DNA of 16,372 nucleotides from an uncultured Clostridia bacterium (GTDB taxonomy: Bacteria; Bacillota; Clostridia; Christensenellales; Borkfalkiaceae), in assembly GCA_934796775.1 (NCBI GenBank), contig CAKVPH010000030.1, positions 1 to 16,372 of the forward strand. Direction: 5' to 3'. This document shows, one piece after another, positions 6,023 through 14,057 of this stretch; position 1 is the stretch's first letter; each line of letters begins with the position of its first letter. The position numbers and the translations under genes are program-made. The notes beneath the pieces are model-generated. The model ran no database searches, was not told the DNA's origin, and saw nothing but the letters and a program-made list of their open reading frames with translations.

Positions 6023-6616
6023 TTAAGCTTTTAAAGGCATTGAATCTTCAATTTTGTTTTCATTTTTAAAGTAATTATATTCTATTGAATTATCCTTTAA
6101 TTTTATATATTCGGTTATTCCGCGAGAGATTATCTGAGCCATTTTATACACAAGCGATAATCTTGTTATTTGAGGCATTAATCTGCCGGAAACACTCCTT
6201 TCTCCTACCACTCCGATAATGCTTGCGTCCCCTGTCAACGGTAAATCTTTATTTACTGCAAGACCGGGCTTTATTCCGCATTCACAAACCTTTATCATTC
6301 CTATATCTTCAGCTTTTCCAAGTGCGGCATCTATAACAACATTGTAGCTTAGCGGATGCGCCTTTTTAATATATTCGCTTATATACGGCACATCTTTTGC
6401 TGTAATGGTATTTTTTAAATCACCGTAAAACATTATCGACGGATTTTTACACTTTGTAATTTCGCCGCAAAGCGGGCCTAAACTATCGCCGATGTTTGAA
6501 TCTGTTCCGACAAATATAAAATTTACATTCTGCCTCCCGGCACAAATTCTGTAAAGCTTTTCGGCAATACCTTTTTCGTTAAATTCGTTTTCTAAAAAAA
6601 ATTCACATTCACTCAT
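6023..6616 (-). CDS. yyaC: Sporulation protein YyaC (GPR-related fold)
   Basis: YyaC (DUF1256) is a small protein of spore formers related in fold to the spore protease GPR and to hydrogenase maturation proteases; its substrate is not established. The 197-residue length matches Bacillus YyaC (about 205). Family landmarks are FVGTDSNIGDSLGP (35-48), YGDLKNTI (64-71), VVIDAALG (93-100), KPGLAVNKDLP (117-126), GDASIIGVV (129-137) and the hydrophobic helix before ISRGI. In B. subtilis yyaC lies beside spo0J (parB) near the origin; here it is 1.4 kb from ftsH-parA-parB on the opposite strand. No clear ribosome site precedes the ATG, and an ATAAAT-like box lies just upstream, so a leaderless message is possible. 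A candidate 35-codon ORF ends 29 nt upstream. Confidence 0.9.
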   Translation of the reverse strand: MSECEFFLENEFNEKGIAEKLYRICAGRQNVNFIFVGTDSNIGDSLGPLCGEITKCKNPSIMFYGDLKNTITAKDVPYISEYIKKAHPLSYNVVIDAALGKAEDIGMIKVCECGIKPGLAVNKDLPLTGDASIIGVVGERSVSGRLMPQITRLSLVYKMAQIISRGITEYIKLKDNSIEYNYFKNENKIEDSMPLKA

Positions 6617-6645
6617 ACTCTATTTATCGACTGATATTTTATCAT

Positions 6646-6753
6646 TTATACTTTTTTTAATTTTTTTTGTAGACTATGCAAAAATTCGCCTTTATAGATG
6701 TATTCAATCACTTTTCCTCTTCTCGCGAAATCAATCCACCATTTTAGCCCCAT
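6646..6753 (-). CDS. Possible 35-residue protein upstream of yyaC
   Basis: An ATG frame at 6753 encodes 35 residues starting MGLKWWIDFARRGKVIEYIY and ending in a lysine-rich tail. The pattern W..F...G.I..Y.YK resembles the tiny YqzL-like family of Bacillota (from memory, unconfirmed). The frame is locally richer in GC than its surroundings, a mild sign of coding. There is no ribosome site, but TGTTAAAAT (6768-6760) would place transcription start at or next to the ATG. It ends 29 nt before yyaC in the same direction, so the two could share a transcript. A frame this short can be open by chance in AT-rich DNA. Confidence 0.35.
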   Translation of the reverse strand: MGLKWWIDFARRGKVIEYIYKGEFLHSLQKKLKKV

Positions 6754-6933
6754 ATTTTCATTTTAACACAATTTTAGTCTAATACTTTATCTAATTGCAT
6801 TTAACTTTTTTAATTGCCTCAAATGCAAACTACAGGCTCTATATGTTTTTTTTATTAATTTAAACTCTTAATTTTTTCATCTTATAAATTGAAAACATTT
6901 TTATTAAATTTGCCTAATATTTGCTTTTTACCC

Positions 6934-7044
6934 TTTGCGCCATAAAAAAATATAGAGCGCATAAAATTGTATGCGCTGGCGCATTTTTACTATTTTGCAC
7001 GGGCGCACCTGCTTTTATGCGCTGGCGCATTTTTGTGGCGCAAA
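6934..7044. repeat. GCGC hairpin cluster
   Basis: The block is bounded by inverted arms TTTGCGCCA (6934-6942) and TGGCGCAAA (7036-7044). Inside, AGCGCATA pairs with TATGCGCT (6956-6977), and a 19-bp unit TATGCGCTGGCGCATTTTT occurs twice, exactly, at 6970-6988 and 7016-7034. Each unit has a stem ATGCGC/GCGCAT followed by T. Alternative foldings compete. It could be a pair of terminators, a structured RNA or a protein-binding cluster. Confidence 0.6.
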
Positions 7045-7602
7045 ATATAAAATTTTTCATTTGTTTTCCTTGAATATTTTCCTTACCTGCTTTTTTAAAA
7101 AATCTCTATTTTTATTCCATTTAATGATTTAGTCTGAAATTTTATTTTGTTTTGGTTTATATATGTTTATTTTATAAAATCAATATGTCGTAGTTTAAAA
7201 TAAACGCCGAAGTTTTATATAATCCGCCAGAAAAATAGAGTTTTAAAAGCAACTCAATGTCTTTATTATGTAAAATTTATTTATATCATCGATTTATACA
7301 GCCTAAAGAGCCGTATTTCCTAATAAAAATTTAATATATTTTGCTTTTTTTTAAAAAATTTTCTTTTCTTTGGCTTTTTGACTATAAATTTTACTGTTCA
7401 ATTCATTTGTAACGTTTCAATTCTATAAAAAGAAGGAGAATTAATTAGATTTTAAAGCCCGCAAAACAGCTTTAAAACGGTTTTTTATTAAACTTTTAGT
7501 TTTCTTACATTAAAACTTTTTATGTCTTACAGAGTGTTTTATGCCCTTATAAATTGAATTATTAAACTCTTAAAGCGCAAATACATATAAAAACAGCGCA
7601 AA

Positions 7603-7626
7603 ATGCATTTTAAAATGCACTTTTTT
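7603..7626 (+). terminator. Palindrome with T-run, possible orphan terminator
   Basis: TGCATTTTAAAATGCA (7604-7619) is a perfect palindrome followed by C and six T. No gene precedes it on the plus strand, so either a short non-coding transcript ends here or it is only an AT-rich palindrome. Confidence 0.35.
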
Positions 7627-7638
7627 AATAAAAATCTT

Positions 7639-7677
7639 CGATTTTAGCCGATTTTCACTGATTTTTAAACGATTTTT
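7639..7677. repeat. Helically phased CGATTTT array
   Basis: YGATTTT starts at 7639, 7649, 7659 and 7670, so four units face the same side of the helix. Two inverted AAAAATCG copies follow (about 7708 and 7724). A longer relative, AAAATCTGCGATTTTGAGCC, lies at 7783-7802 and repeats 7631-7649 with small changes. It lies 160 bp from the first parS site. Confidence 0.55.
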
Positions 7678-7838
7678 TACCCTGTTAAACATTAAATGTT
7701 TCACGGATAAAAAATCGCTTAAAAAAATCGGACAGAGAAAAAAACATTTTTTTCAGAATTTACACACCCAAAATTTAAGATAAAATCTGCGATTTTGAGC
7801 CTTATCGAAAGTTTGCAAAAACGTAGCTTTTACATTAA

Positions 7839-7854
7839 TGTTCCATGTGAAACA
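7839..7854. promoter_or_regulatory. parS: parS site 1 (ParB binding)
   Basis: TGTTCCATGTGAAACA matches the bacterial parS consensus TGTTTCACGTGAAACA at 14 of 16 positions and is flanked symmetrically by AA and TT. ParB would load here and spread. It is 43 bp, about four helical turns, from site 2. Confidence 0.85.
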
Positions 7855-7881
7855 TTATTTTTGACCGTTTTTTGACCTAAA

Positions 7882-7897
7882 AGTTTCACGTGAAACA
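7882..7897. promoter_or_regulatory. parS: parS site 2 (ParB binding)
   Basis: AGTTTCACGTGAAACA matches the consensus at 15 of 16 positions, and its inner 14 bp is a perfect palindrome. Arms CCTAAAA (7876-7882) and TTTTAGG (7902-7908) extend the symmetry. It lies about 60 bp upstream of the ftsH -35 box, so ParB bound here could also affect ftsH-parA-parB expression. Confidence 0.9.
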
Positions 7898-7955
7898 GGT
7901 TTTTTAGGAAATTTTTAAAGCAAAATATTGTTTTTAAAATAGTTGAGTTTTTTTG

Positions 7956-7984
7956 TTGTAAAAAACACTTAAATGTGGTAGAAT
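7956..7984 (+). promoter_or_regulatory. ftsH-parA-parB promoter
   Basis: TTGTAA (7956-7961), a 17-bp spacer and TAGAAT (7979-7984) with an upstream TG form an extended -10 promoter. The leader is about 60 nt and ends in the ribosome site CGGAGG. Confidence 0.55.
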
Positions 7985-8053
7985 ATATGTAGAAAATGAA
8001 GCACAAAATCATATGATATAAGTGCAGGATTTCAATAAATTAACGGAGGCTAT

Positions 8054-10063
8054 ATGAAGAAATCAGCAAAATATCTTATCTACATGATTACGTTCGCTAT
8101 TCTGGTTGCTTTTGTGTTGTTTTTCTTCTTGCAGAATACAGCGGAAGACGTGACTACTACAAAGTTCTATGAACAAATGGGTGTTGTAACTATAGATAAA
8201 GATGCACAATTTGAAACTGTGTCCGGTGATAAATATTTGATTACCGGCGAAAACTCAAAGTCAAAAGTATTATATCAGGGCGATACGTTTGTTATAATTG
8301 AGAACTCGGCTTGCAAAATTAAAAAAGTCGTAATAAACTCTTACAACCTAATCGGTTATAACGAATCTAATATAGCGATTTTTAAAACAAGCTACGGTCG
8401 CGACGAAATCGATGCAAATAAATTAGATGCTTTTGCAAGTATAAGCGGTAACGTGGTAGATTACAGCGATCCAAACGCAGGTGCATTATGGTCGTCACTG
8501 ATAGTACCGCTGATTACAATACTAATCGGCATTGCTATCTTATTTATATTTATGAGGCAAGCTCAGGGCGGCGGTAAAAACGCAATGGATTTTGGAAAGA
8601 CAAAAGCTAAAGTCAATCAGAACATCAAAGTTAGATTTTCTGACGTTGCCGGAGCTGAAGAAGAAAAGAAAGAGTTACAGGAAGTAGTAGAGTTTTTAAA
8701 AAATCCTAAAAAGTTCTCTACACTCGGAGCAAAGATTCCTAAGGGTGTTTTACTTGTAGGCCCTCCGGGAACAGGTAAAACCTTATTTGCAAAAGCAGTA
8801 GCAGGAGAAGCAAACGTTCCGTTCTTCTCTATAAGTGGTTCTGACTTCGTAGAAATGTTCGTAGGTGTGGGAGCTTCCCGTGTAAGAGATTTGTTTGCAA
8901 TGGCTAAAAAGGCAATGCCTTGTATAGTTTTTATTGACGAAATCGATGCCGTAGGTCGCCAAAGAGGGGCAGGCCTTGGCGGCGGAAATGATGAAAGAGA
9001 GCAAACTCTTAACCAACTACTCGTTCAGATGGACGGTTTTGAAAGTAACGAAGGCATTATTATAATGGCGGCTACAAACAGGGTAGATATACTTGATCCC
9101 GCCCTTATGAGACCGGGAAGATTCGACAGACAGGTTTATATTCATCTGCCCGACGTTCGTGGCAGAGAAGCCATTTTAAAGGTTCATTCAAGAAATAAAC
9201 CCTTAGCAGCAAACGTCAATTTTAAAGTTTTGGCAAGAATGACAGTGGGCTTCTCCGGGGCTGATTTAGCAAATTTACTCAATGAAGCAGCAATACTCGC
9301 TGCGAGAGAAAACAGGTCAGCAATCACAAATGAGGACCTCTACGAGGCAATAGAAAAGGTAATGATGGGACCGAAGAAAAACAGCCGTATTGTTACCGAA
9401 TCGGATAAGAGAATCACAGCATACCACGAATCAGGGCATGCAATACTCGCAAAGCTTTTACCGCATTGTGACGAAGTACACGAAGTAACTATTATTCCTC
9501 GCGGAAATGCAGGCGGATACACGCTTACACGCCCCGAAACGGATAACCAATATATGAGCAAAAACAAACTGCTTGACGACATTGTAATGACAATGGGAGG
9601 CAGAGCAGCCGAAGAAATAATAATTAAAGACTTTACGTCGGGAGCAAGCAGCGATATCAAGCACGCGTCAAAGATTGCAAGGGCAATGGTAACCGAACTT
9701 GGTATGAGCGACAAGGTTGGCCCCGTAAACTACGGCAGCGACGACCAGATATTTATCGGCCGCGACTATCAGACAAGAACAAGCTACAGCGAAGCTTTAG
9801 CTAAACTCATTGACGAGGAAGTTGAAAGCATAATTAAGAACGCACACGAAAAAGCACAGAAAATGCTCAGTGAGAACAAAGAAATCCTCGATAAAATGGC
9901 AAGATTGCTTATAGAACGCGAAACAATTTACTCCGAAGAAGTCAATATGCTTATGGAAGGCAAGAGCGTAGAGGAAATTATGGACTTTATGGATAAAAAC
10001 GCCGAAAAGCAACGTCTTGATCCGTTCCATGTAAACACAGACGCTCAAAATAAAAACGAATAA
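8054..10063 (+). CDS. ftsH: ATP-dependent zinc metalloprotease FtsH
   Basis: FtsH is a hexameric membrane-anchored AAA+ protease that pulls in and degrades misfolded membrane proteins and short-lived regulators. The 669-residue chain has a first membrane helix (about 7-27), a small extracytoplasmic domain, a second helix (about 148-167), then cytosolic domains. Walker A GPPGTGKT is at 236-243, Walker B FIDEID at 293-298, and the second region of homology ATNR...GRFDR at 340-359. The zinc motif HESGH is at 458-462 with the third ligand D534 in SGASSDI. The C-terminal coiled tail is normal. CGGAGG (8044-8049) precedes the ATG. It opens the operon with parA (17-nt gap), an unusual partner for parAB, which in many Bacillota follow rsmG or lie near noc. 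Confidence 0.98.
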   Translation: MKKSAKYLIYMITFAILVAFVLFFFLQNTAEDVTTTKFYEQMGVVTIDKDAQFETVSGDKYLITGENSKSKVLYQGDTFVIIENSACKIKKVVINSYNLIGYNESNIAIFKTSYGRDEIDANKLDAFASISGNVVDYSDPNAGALWSSLIVPLITILIGIAILFIFMRQAQGGGKNAMDFGKTKAKVNQNIKVRFSDVAGAEEEKKELQEVVEFLKNPKKFSTLGAKIPKGVLLVGPPGTGKTLFAKAVAGEANVPFFSISGSDFVEMFVGVGASRVRDLFAMAKKAMPCIVFIDEIDAVGRQRGAGLGGGNDEREQTLNQLLVQMDGFESNEGIIIMAATNRVDILDPALMRPGRFDRQVYIHLPDVRGREAILKVHSRNKPLAANVNFKVLARMTVGFSGADLANLLNEAAILAARENRSAITNEDLYEAIEKVMMGPKKNSRIVTESDKRITAYHESGHAILAKLLPHCDEVHEVTIIPRGNAGGYTLTRPETDNQYMSKNKLLDDIVMTMGGRAAEEIIIKDFTSGASSDIKHASKIARAMVTELGMSDKVGPVNYGSDDQIFIGRDYQTRTSYSEALAKLIDEEVESIIKNAHEKAQKMLSENKEILDKMARLLIERETIYSEEVNMLMEGKSVEEIMDFMDKNAEKQRLDPFHVNTDAQNKNE

Positions 10064-10080
10064 CTAAGGAAGGAAAGTCT

Positions 10081-10848
10081 ATGGCAAAGATAATATCGTT
10101 TTCAAACCAGAAAGGCGGGGTAGGCAAAACGTCTACCTGCGTAAATATGGCTGCCGCAATCGCACTCAGAGGTAAAAAAGTGTTACTGATAGACATTGAT
10201 CCGCAAGGTAATGCGACTACGGGCTTAGGCTTTTCAAAGAGTGAACTTGAAAACTCGGTGTACAGTGTACTGATTGAAGATAAACCCATTACAGAAGCGC
10301 TACAAAAAACCGAGATAAAAGGGCTGGATTTACTGCCTTCAAGCATAGATTTGGCGGGCGCGGAGGTCGAATTAGTATACCAAAAGAACCGTGAAAACAA
10401 GCTAAATTATGCGCTTCGTCAAATTTCGACAGTTTACGACTATGTAATGATTGACTGCCCCCCTTCGCTTGGGCTTCTTACAATCAATGCGCTGGCTTCA
10501 AGCGATAGTGTAATCATTCCTATTCAAAGCGAGTACTTCGCAATGGAAGGTTTGAGTCAACTCATGAACAGCATAAAGCTGGTAAATCAACATCTGAACC
10601 CGAATTTAAAAATCGAAGGCGTGGTAATAACCATGTACGATGGCAGGGCGTTGATCTCAAAACAGATTTCAGCCGAAATTCATAAATATTTTGGAAAAAG
10701 AATGTTTAATACGGTAATACCGAGAAATATTCGCGTTTCCGAAGCACCCAGCCACGGCGTACCGGTAATGTTGCACGATCCGAGATCTTCGGGCGCTAAA
10801 GCATACGTTGCACTTGCAGACGAATTTTTGTCAAGACAAAAAAATTAA
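10081..10848 (+). CDS. parA: ParA/Soj chromosome partitioning ATPase
   Basis: ParA (Soj) is a deviant Walker A ATPase that dimerises on DNA, moves ParB-parS complexes and, in B. subtilis, controls DnaA. The 255-residue protein starts MAKIISFSNQKGGVGKTST, with signature lysine K11 and catalytic-loop lysine K16. DIDPQGNATTGLG (Walker A') and the Walker B-like VMIDCPPSLG follow. The length fits chromosomal ParA with no N-terminal helix-turn-helix domain, unlike plasmid type Ia ParA. The ribosome site AAGGAAGG precedes the ATG. It lies 17 nt after ftsH and 18 nt before parB. Confidence 0.97.
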   Translation: MAKIISFSNQKGGVGKTSTCVNMAAAIALRGKKVLLIDIDPQGNATTGLGFSKSELENSVYSVLIEDKPITEALQKTEIKGLDLLPSSIDLAGAEVELVYQKNRENKLNYALRQISTVYDYVMIDCPPSLGLLTINALASSDSVIIPIQSEYFAMEGLSQLMNSIKLVNQHLNPNLKIEGVVITMYDGRALISKQISAEIHKYFGKRMFNTVIPRNIRVSEAPSHGVPVMLHDPRSSGAKAYVALADEFLSRQKN

Positions 10849-10866
10849 CGACGGGAGGAAAGAAAA

Positions 10867-11778
10867 GTGAAGGTTAATAAAGGATTAGGCAAGGGATTAT
10901 CCGCATTATTCGGAGATACCGCCGAAGATTACAGCCGTTATACTTATGATACGAACAAAATGACCGAAGAGCAGGCTAACGCGGTTTATGAAATCGAGCT
11001 TGATAAGATTTTTGCAAACCCGAATCAGCCGAGAAAAGCATTTGACGAAGCCGCACTTAAAGAACTCGCCGATTCAATAGGCGTACACGGAGTTATAACA
11101 CCGATAGTTTTAAACCGCGCAGGCGATAAATACATGATAATTGCCGGCGAAAGACGTTTCCGCGCAAGTAAACTTATCGGAAAAAAGACGATTCCTGCAA
11201 TTATAAGAGATTATGACGAACGTCAGGTAAAAGAAATTTCCTTAATCGAAAATCTGCAACGCGAGGATTTAAACCCCATAGAAGCGGCAACCGCAATGCA
11301 GCAACTCATGAAGGATTACAATATGACGCAGGAAGAATTGTCGGGCAGAATAGGAAAAAGCCGCTCTGCAATAGCCAACACCATGCGACTTTTAACCCTT
11401 TGCGAAGGAGTTATCGCACTTGTTGAAAGCAATAAACTTTCGGCAGGGCATGCGCGCGCACTTGTAACTCTTCCGGTTGACGTACAGGAAAAAATCGGTG
11501 AAAAAGCAGTAAAAGACAAGCTTTCCGTTCGTGAAATCGAGCAAGCCGTGCGTGATTATTACAATCCGCCCGAAGACAGCAAGAAAGCAAAACGCGAAAA
11601 AATGCAAGCGCAAATGAGCGTTGAGCTTAAAGACATGGTTTCAAGAATGCAGCGCGACTTCGGAACTAAGGTTTCTGCTATCGGAAACGACAAAAAAGGC
11701 AGAATTTATATCGATTATTACACGCGCGACGATCTCGACAGAATAATAGAAATTCTTGAACTAATTGAGAAAAATTAA
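10867..11778 (+). CDS. parB: ParB/Spo0J parS-binding CTPase
   Basis: ParB binds parS, closes as a CTP-dependent clamp and slides along DNA to build the origin complex that recruits SMC. The 303-residue product starts at GTG, set by GGGAGG about 7 nt upstream. KGLGKGLSALFGD (5-17) is the typical N terminus that stimulates ParA. The CTP-binding motif GERRFRA is at 94-100, ENLQRED at 128-134 and the helix-turn-helix at about 154-178 (MTQEELSGRIGKSRSAIANTM, shown only in part by family comparison). A C-terminal dimer domain ends in a hydrophobic helix. It is the last gene of ftsH-parA-parB and is closed by the terminator at 11782-11828. Two parS sites lie 3 kb upstream. No noc paralogue is visible. 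Confidence 0.97.
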   Translation: MKVNKGLGKGLSALFGDTAEDYSRYTYDTNKMTEEQANAVYEIELDKIFANPNQPRKAFDEAALKELADSIGVHGVITPIVLNRAGDKYMIIAGERRFRASKLIGKKTIPAIIRDYDERQVKEISLIENLQREDLNPIEAATAMQQLMKDYNMTQEELSGRIGKSRSAIANTMRLLTLCEGVIALVESNKLSAGHARALVTLPVDVQEKIGEKAVKDKLSVREIEQAVRDYYNPPEDSKKAKREKMQAQMSVELKDMVSRMQRDFGTKVSAIGNDKKGRIYIDYYTRDDLDRIIEILELIEKN

Positions 11779-11781
11779 AGA

Positions 11782-11828
11782 ACAAAAAGGCTGTCGCAAA
11801 ATAATAAACAAGCGGCAGCCTTTGTTTT
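11782..11828 (+). terminator. Terminator of ftsH-parA-parB
   Basis: AAAGGCTGTCGC (11786-11797) pairs with GCGGCAGCCTTT (11812-11823) in a 12-bp stem with one G-T pair, followed by GTTTT. It starts four bases after the parB stop. Confidence 0.9.
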
Positions 11829-11854
11829 AACTCTATATTTTACTCTGTTTTACA

Positions 11855-11876
11855 CTATATAAACGCTTTTATATAG
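11855..11876. repeat. 9-bp-arm inverted repeat
   Basis: CTATATAAA (11855-11863) and TTTATATAG (11868-11876) are perfect inverted arms around CGCT. It lies between the parB terminator and the peptidase gene. It could be an operator or a second weak hairpin; no T-run follows it. Confidence 0.45.
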
Positions 11877-12032
11877 AAAATAGTTTTGTTATCTGAAAAG
11901 CGCCGAATTTAACGCTGCAAAAAAAAAATAAGGATAAAACAGATAAAAAACGATAGAAAAACATTCCTTAAAACTAATTACTGTATTAGATAACATATTT
12001 TTTTTCCATAATTTTATTATAAATAACGCAAA

Positions 12033-14057
12033 ATGAAAAAAGTTTTTATTGAAATAATTGCAGGAGTTCTTGCAATAGCATTAGTTGCGGGCGCGTGGCT
12101 TACAGGCTTTTATTTAACAAACCTGAATAAATCCCTGTCTTTGATATTTTGTCTTACATTATTCGGTGCGCTTTTAATTCTTGCAATAGTCAACATTACA
12201 AAGTGTAAAAACACTAAAAAGAAAATAGCGGGAATGACTCCTAAGACCGCAAACGCCTTCGGCGAAAAGAAAAAGCAGGAATTTGAAACGAATTGCAAAA
12301 AAGTCGAACAAAAATTAAAGCGCATTAAAGAACTTACCATAATATACAATACAATATTGATAATGTTAATACTTGCGGCAAACTTTTTTGCGGGCGCAGC
12401 TGAAACAATAACCGATAACGAAGGCGGTGTTTCGCTTGCCGTTATGGTATTGAATATTTTGCTGTGCCAAGGTTTAATTGCTTTTTACGCATATATTATA
12501 ATTTCGCCTATCGATAATAGTAAATTTCCTGTAACTCGCGAAGAATATCCCGCTATAATGAAAATTATAGACGAAGCAGCTGAACTTGCAGGTTATAAAG
12601 GAAAAATATCGGTTTACTTAAATCCGCAGGGTATTTCTATAAGTGAAAACGGAAACAAGGCGGTTATATGGATAAGTGCAGAACACGTTGCGTTAAACAC
12701 TAAAAACGAACTGCTTGCCGTAATGCTCCACGAGTTCGCCCACTATAAAAACGAAGATACAAAGTTTTACGCAAGAAATTATGCGTTTAAAACCATACCC
12801 GAAAACGTTCCGTCGGTAATAGCAAGAGAGATTTTTACAAGCGAGTTATACATGCAAACGCTTATAAACGCCGAGCTTTTTGAAATTTTATCTTCAAAGA
12901 ACCGCGAAATAAAAGCCGATGCCGCCGTAAAAAATTCGCCATACTCGCAAGATTTTATAAATGCCACGGCAAAAGCCGCGCTGTTTGGAATATATTCGGG
13001 CTATCCTTGGGGCGAAATGTGTTACGACGTATACAAAGGCGAAACGCCCGTTACCGATTTTTCTCACCGTAATTTAGCAAACTTTAAAGAAAAATTTAAA
13101 ATTTACGGCGAAAAGTGGAATTATACGCTTTCGCACGAACTGCCGCAACGGGTAGATTCGCACCCGACGTTTAAAGAACGTGCCGAAAAATTCGGCTTAC
13201 CGCCCGTTTATACGCCGACTATCGAAACAGATCCCGAATTTTTAGCCGAACAGGATAAACTTTTAAGCTATTCCGACAGCGCGAGCATAAAGGGCATAAA
13301 CCCAAAAGACTATGCGTTTGAACGCGAATACTCTTATACCGAGCGTAAAAACGCAATGGACAAGAACAATTCGGACACAGTAAATGCAGATTTTTTACCT
13401 GCTCACGAAAAAATAGAGTGCGCGCAGGCGTTTATGAATATAGACGACGAAAAAGCACTTAAAATTCTGGACGAAATAATCAACCACAACCCTTCTACGT
13501 TGGCACTATATTTAAAAGGCGTTATTTTAGCCAAAAACTACAACGACGAATGTATTGATCTGTTCAACCGCGCCGCCGAAGATCCCGCTTGCACCGACAG
13601 TGCGCTCGAACAGCTCGCTCTTTACGCACTAAAAACAGGCAATCAAAAACTTATAGATGATTATCGCGCAAAAGTAGTGGATAAAAGCGAACGTTCGGTA
13701 AACTTACTCAAAGGCACTTCTCTTCTTGGCAAAAAACCTACGGCTCTTGATAAAAACGATCCCGAAATTCAAGAGATGATATCAACTTTCGTCGGCTACT
13801 GGGGCGATAATTTAGACGAAATTCACGGTGTCGAACTTACCACCGAAGAAGGCATTCGCGCTATGTATTTTGCGTTTACTTTAAGCAAAAAGTTCAAACC
13901 TGAAATGATTACAAAAAGCTACGAAGATTCTATGAGTTACGTTACGCGGCTTATGGATAAATCCCGCGTTATTTATTTAGTATTAGGCGGCGGCAAAGAG
14001 TTTTTTATTGTAAAATCCACGCACGATTCTCTGCTTTATAAAAAAAGCAAAAAGTAA
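12033..14057 (+). CDS. Membrane M48-family zinc metallopeptidase with C-terminal repeat region
   Basis: The 674-residue protein has four predicted membrane segments (about 4-29, 35-55, 103-121, 135-157). A cytosolic M48 (HtpX/Ste24-like) catalytic domain follows, with HEFAH at 233-237 and a REIKAD motif supplying the third zinc ligand E292. Residues about 450-555 are helical and resemble tetratricopeptide repeats (paired helices with ALKILDEII..NP and A.YLKG). A further unrecognised domain follows, ending in a basic tail. M48 enzymes cut membrane or misfolded proteins. The extended C terminus is unlike HtpX (about 290 residues) and may bind substrates (inference). No ribosome site precedes the ATG; TATAAA lies 9 nt upstream, so the message may be leaderless, or the gene weakly translated. 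I cannot name an orthologue. Confidence 0.85.
   Translation: MKKVFIEIIAGVLAIALVAGAWLTGFYLTNLNKSLSLIFCLTLFGALLILAIVNITKCKNTKKKIAGMTPKTANAFGEKKKQEFETNCKKVEQKLKRIKELTIIYNTILIMLILAANFFAGAAETITDNEGGVSLAVMVLNILLCQGLIAFYAYIIISPIDNSKFPVTREEYPAIMKIIDEAAELAGYKGKISVYLNPQGISISENGNKAVIWISAEHVALNTKNELLAVMLHEFAHYKNEDTKFYARNYAFKTIPENVPSVIAREIFTSELYMQTLINAELFEILSSKNREIKADAAVKNSPYSQDFINATAKAALFGIYSGYPWGEMCYDVYKGETPVTDFSHRNLANFKEKFKIYGEKWNYTLSHELPQRVDSHPTFKERAEKFGLPPVYTPTIETDPEFLAEQDKLLSYSDSASIKGINPKDYAFEREYSYTERKNAMDKNNSDTVNADFLPAHEKIECAQAFMNIDDEKALKILDEIINHNPSTLALYLKGVILAKNYNDECIDLFNRAAEDPACTDSALEQLALYALKTGNQKLIDDYRAKVVDKSERSVNLLKGTSLLGKKPTALDKNDPEIQEMISTFVGYWGDNLDEIHGVELTTEEGIRAMYFAFTLSKKFKPEMITKSYEDSMSYVTRLMDKSRVIYLVLGGGKEFFIVKSTHDSLLYKKSKK

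Larger units (their letters stand above)
6754..8053. other. 1.3-kb structured non-coding region upstream of ftsH
   Basis: I find no gene here. From left to right it holds a GCGC hairpin cluster (6934-7044) with two 19-bp direct repeats, a weak relative of the 26-bp repeat near 7284-7303, an orphan ribosome-site sequence AGAAGGAGA (7431-7439) followed by no usable frame, and a palindrome with T-run (7603-7626). After these come a phased CGATTTT array (7639-7677), a palindromic half parS (7687-7705), TTGACC direct repeats 11 bp apart (7861 and 7872), two parS sites and the ftsH promoter. A minus-strand frame at 7830-8012 overlaps both parS sites and is not credible as a gene. The region may serve chromosome organisation, possibly replication initiation, but no DnaA boxes were found. 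Confidence 0.65.

Noticed and set aside
7830..8012. 60-codon frame on the minus strand before ftsH
   Set aside because: It covers both parS sites and the ftsH promoter, has low-complexity F/K-rich content and no ribosome site.
6754..8053. Confident replication origin
   Set aside because: I found no TTATNCACA DnaA boxes and no dnaA or dnaN gene; only the parS context and AT-richness suggest it.
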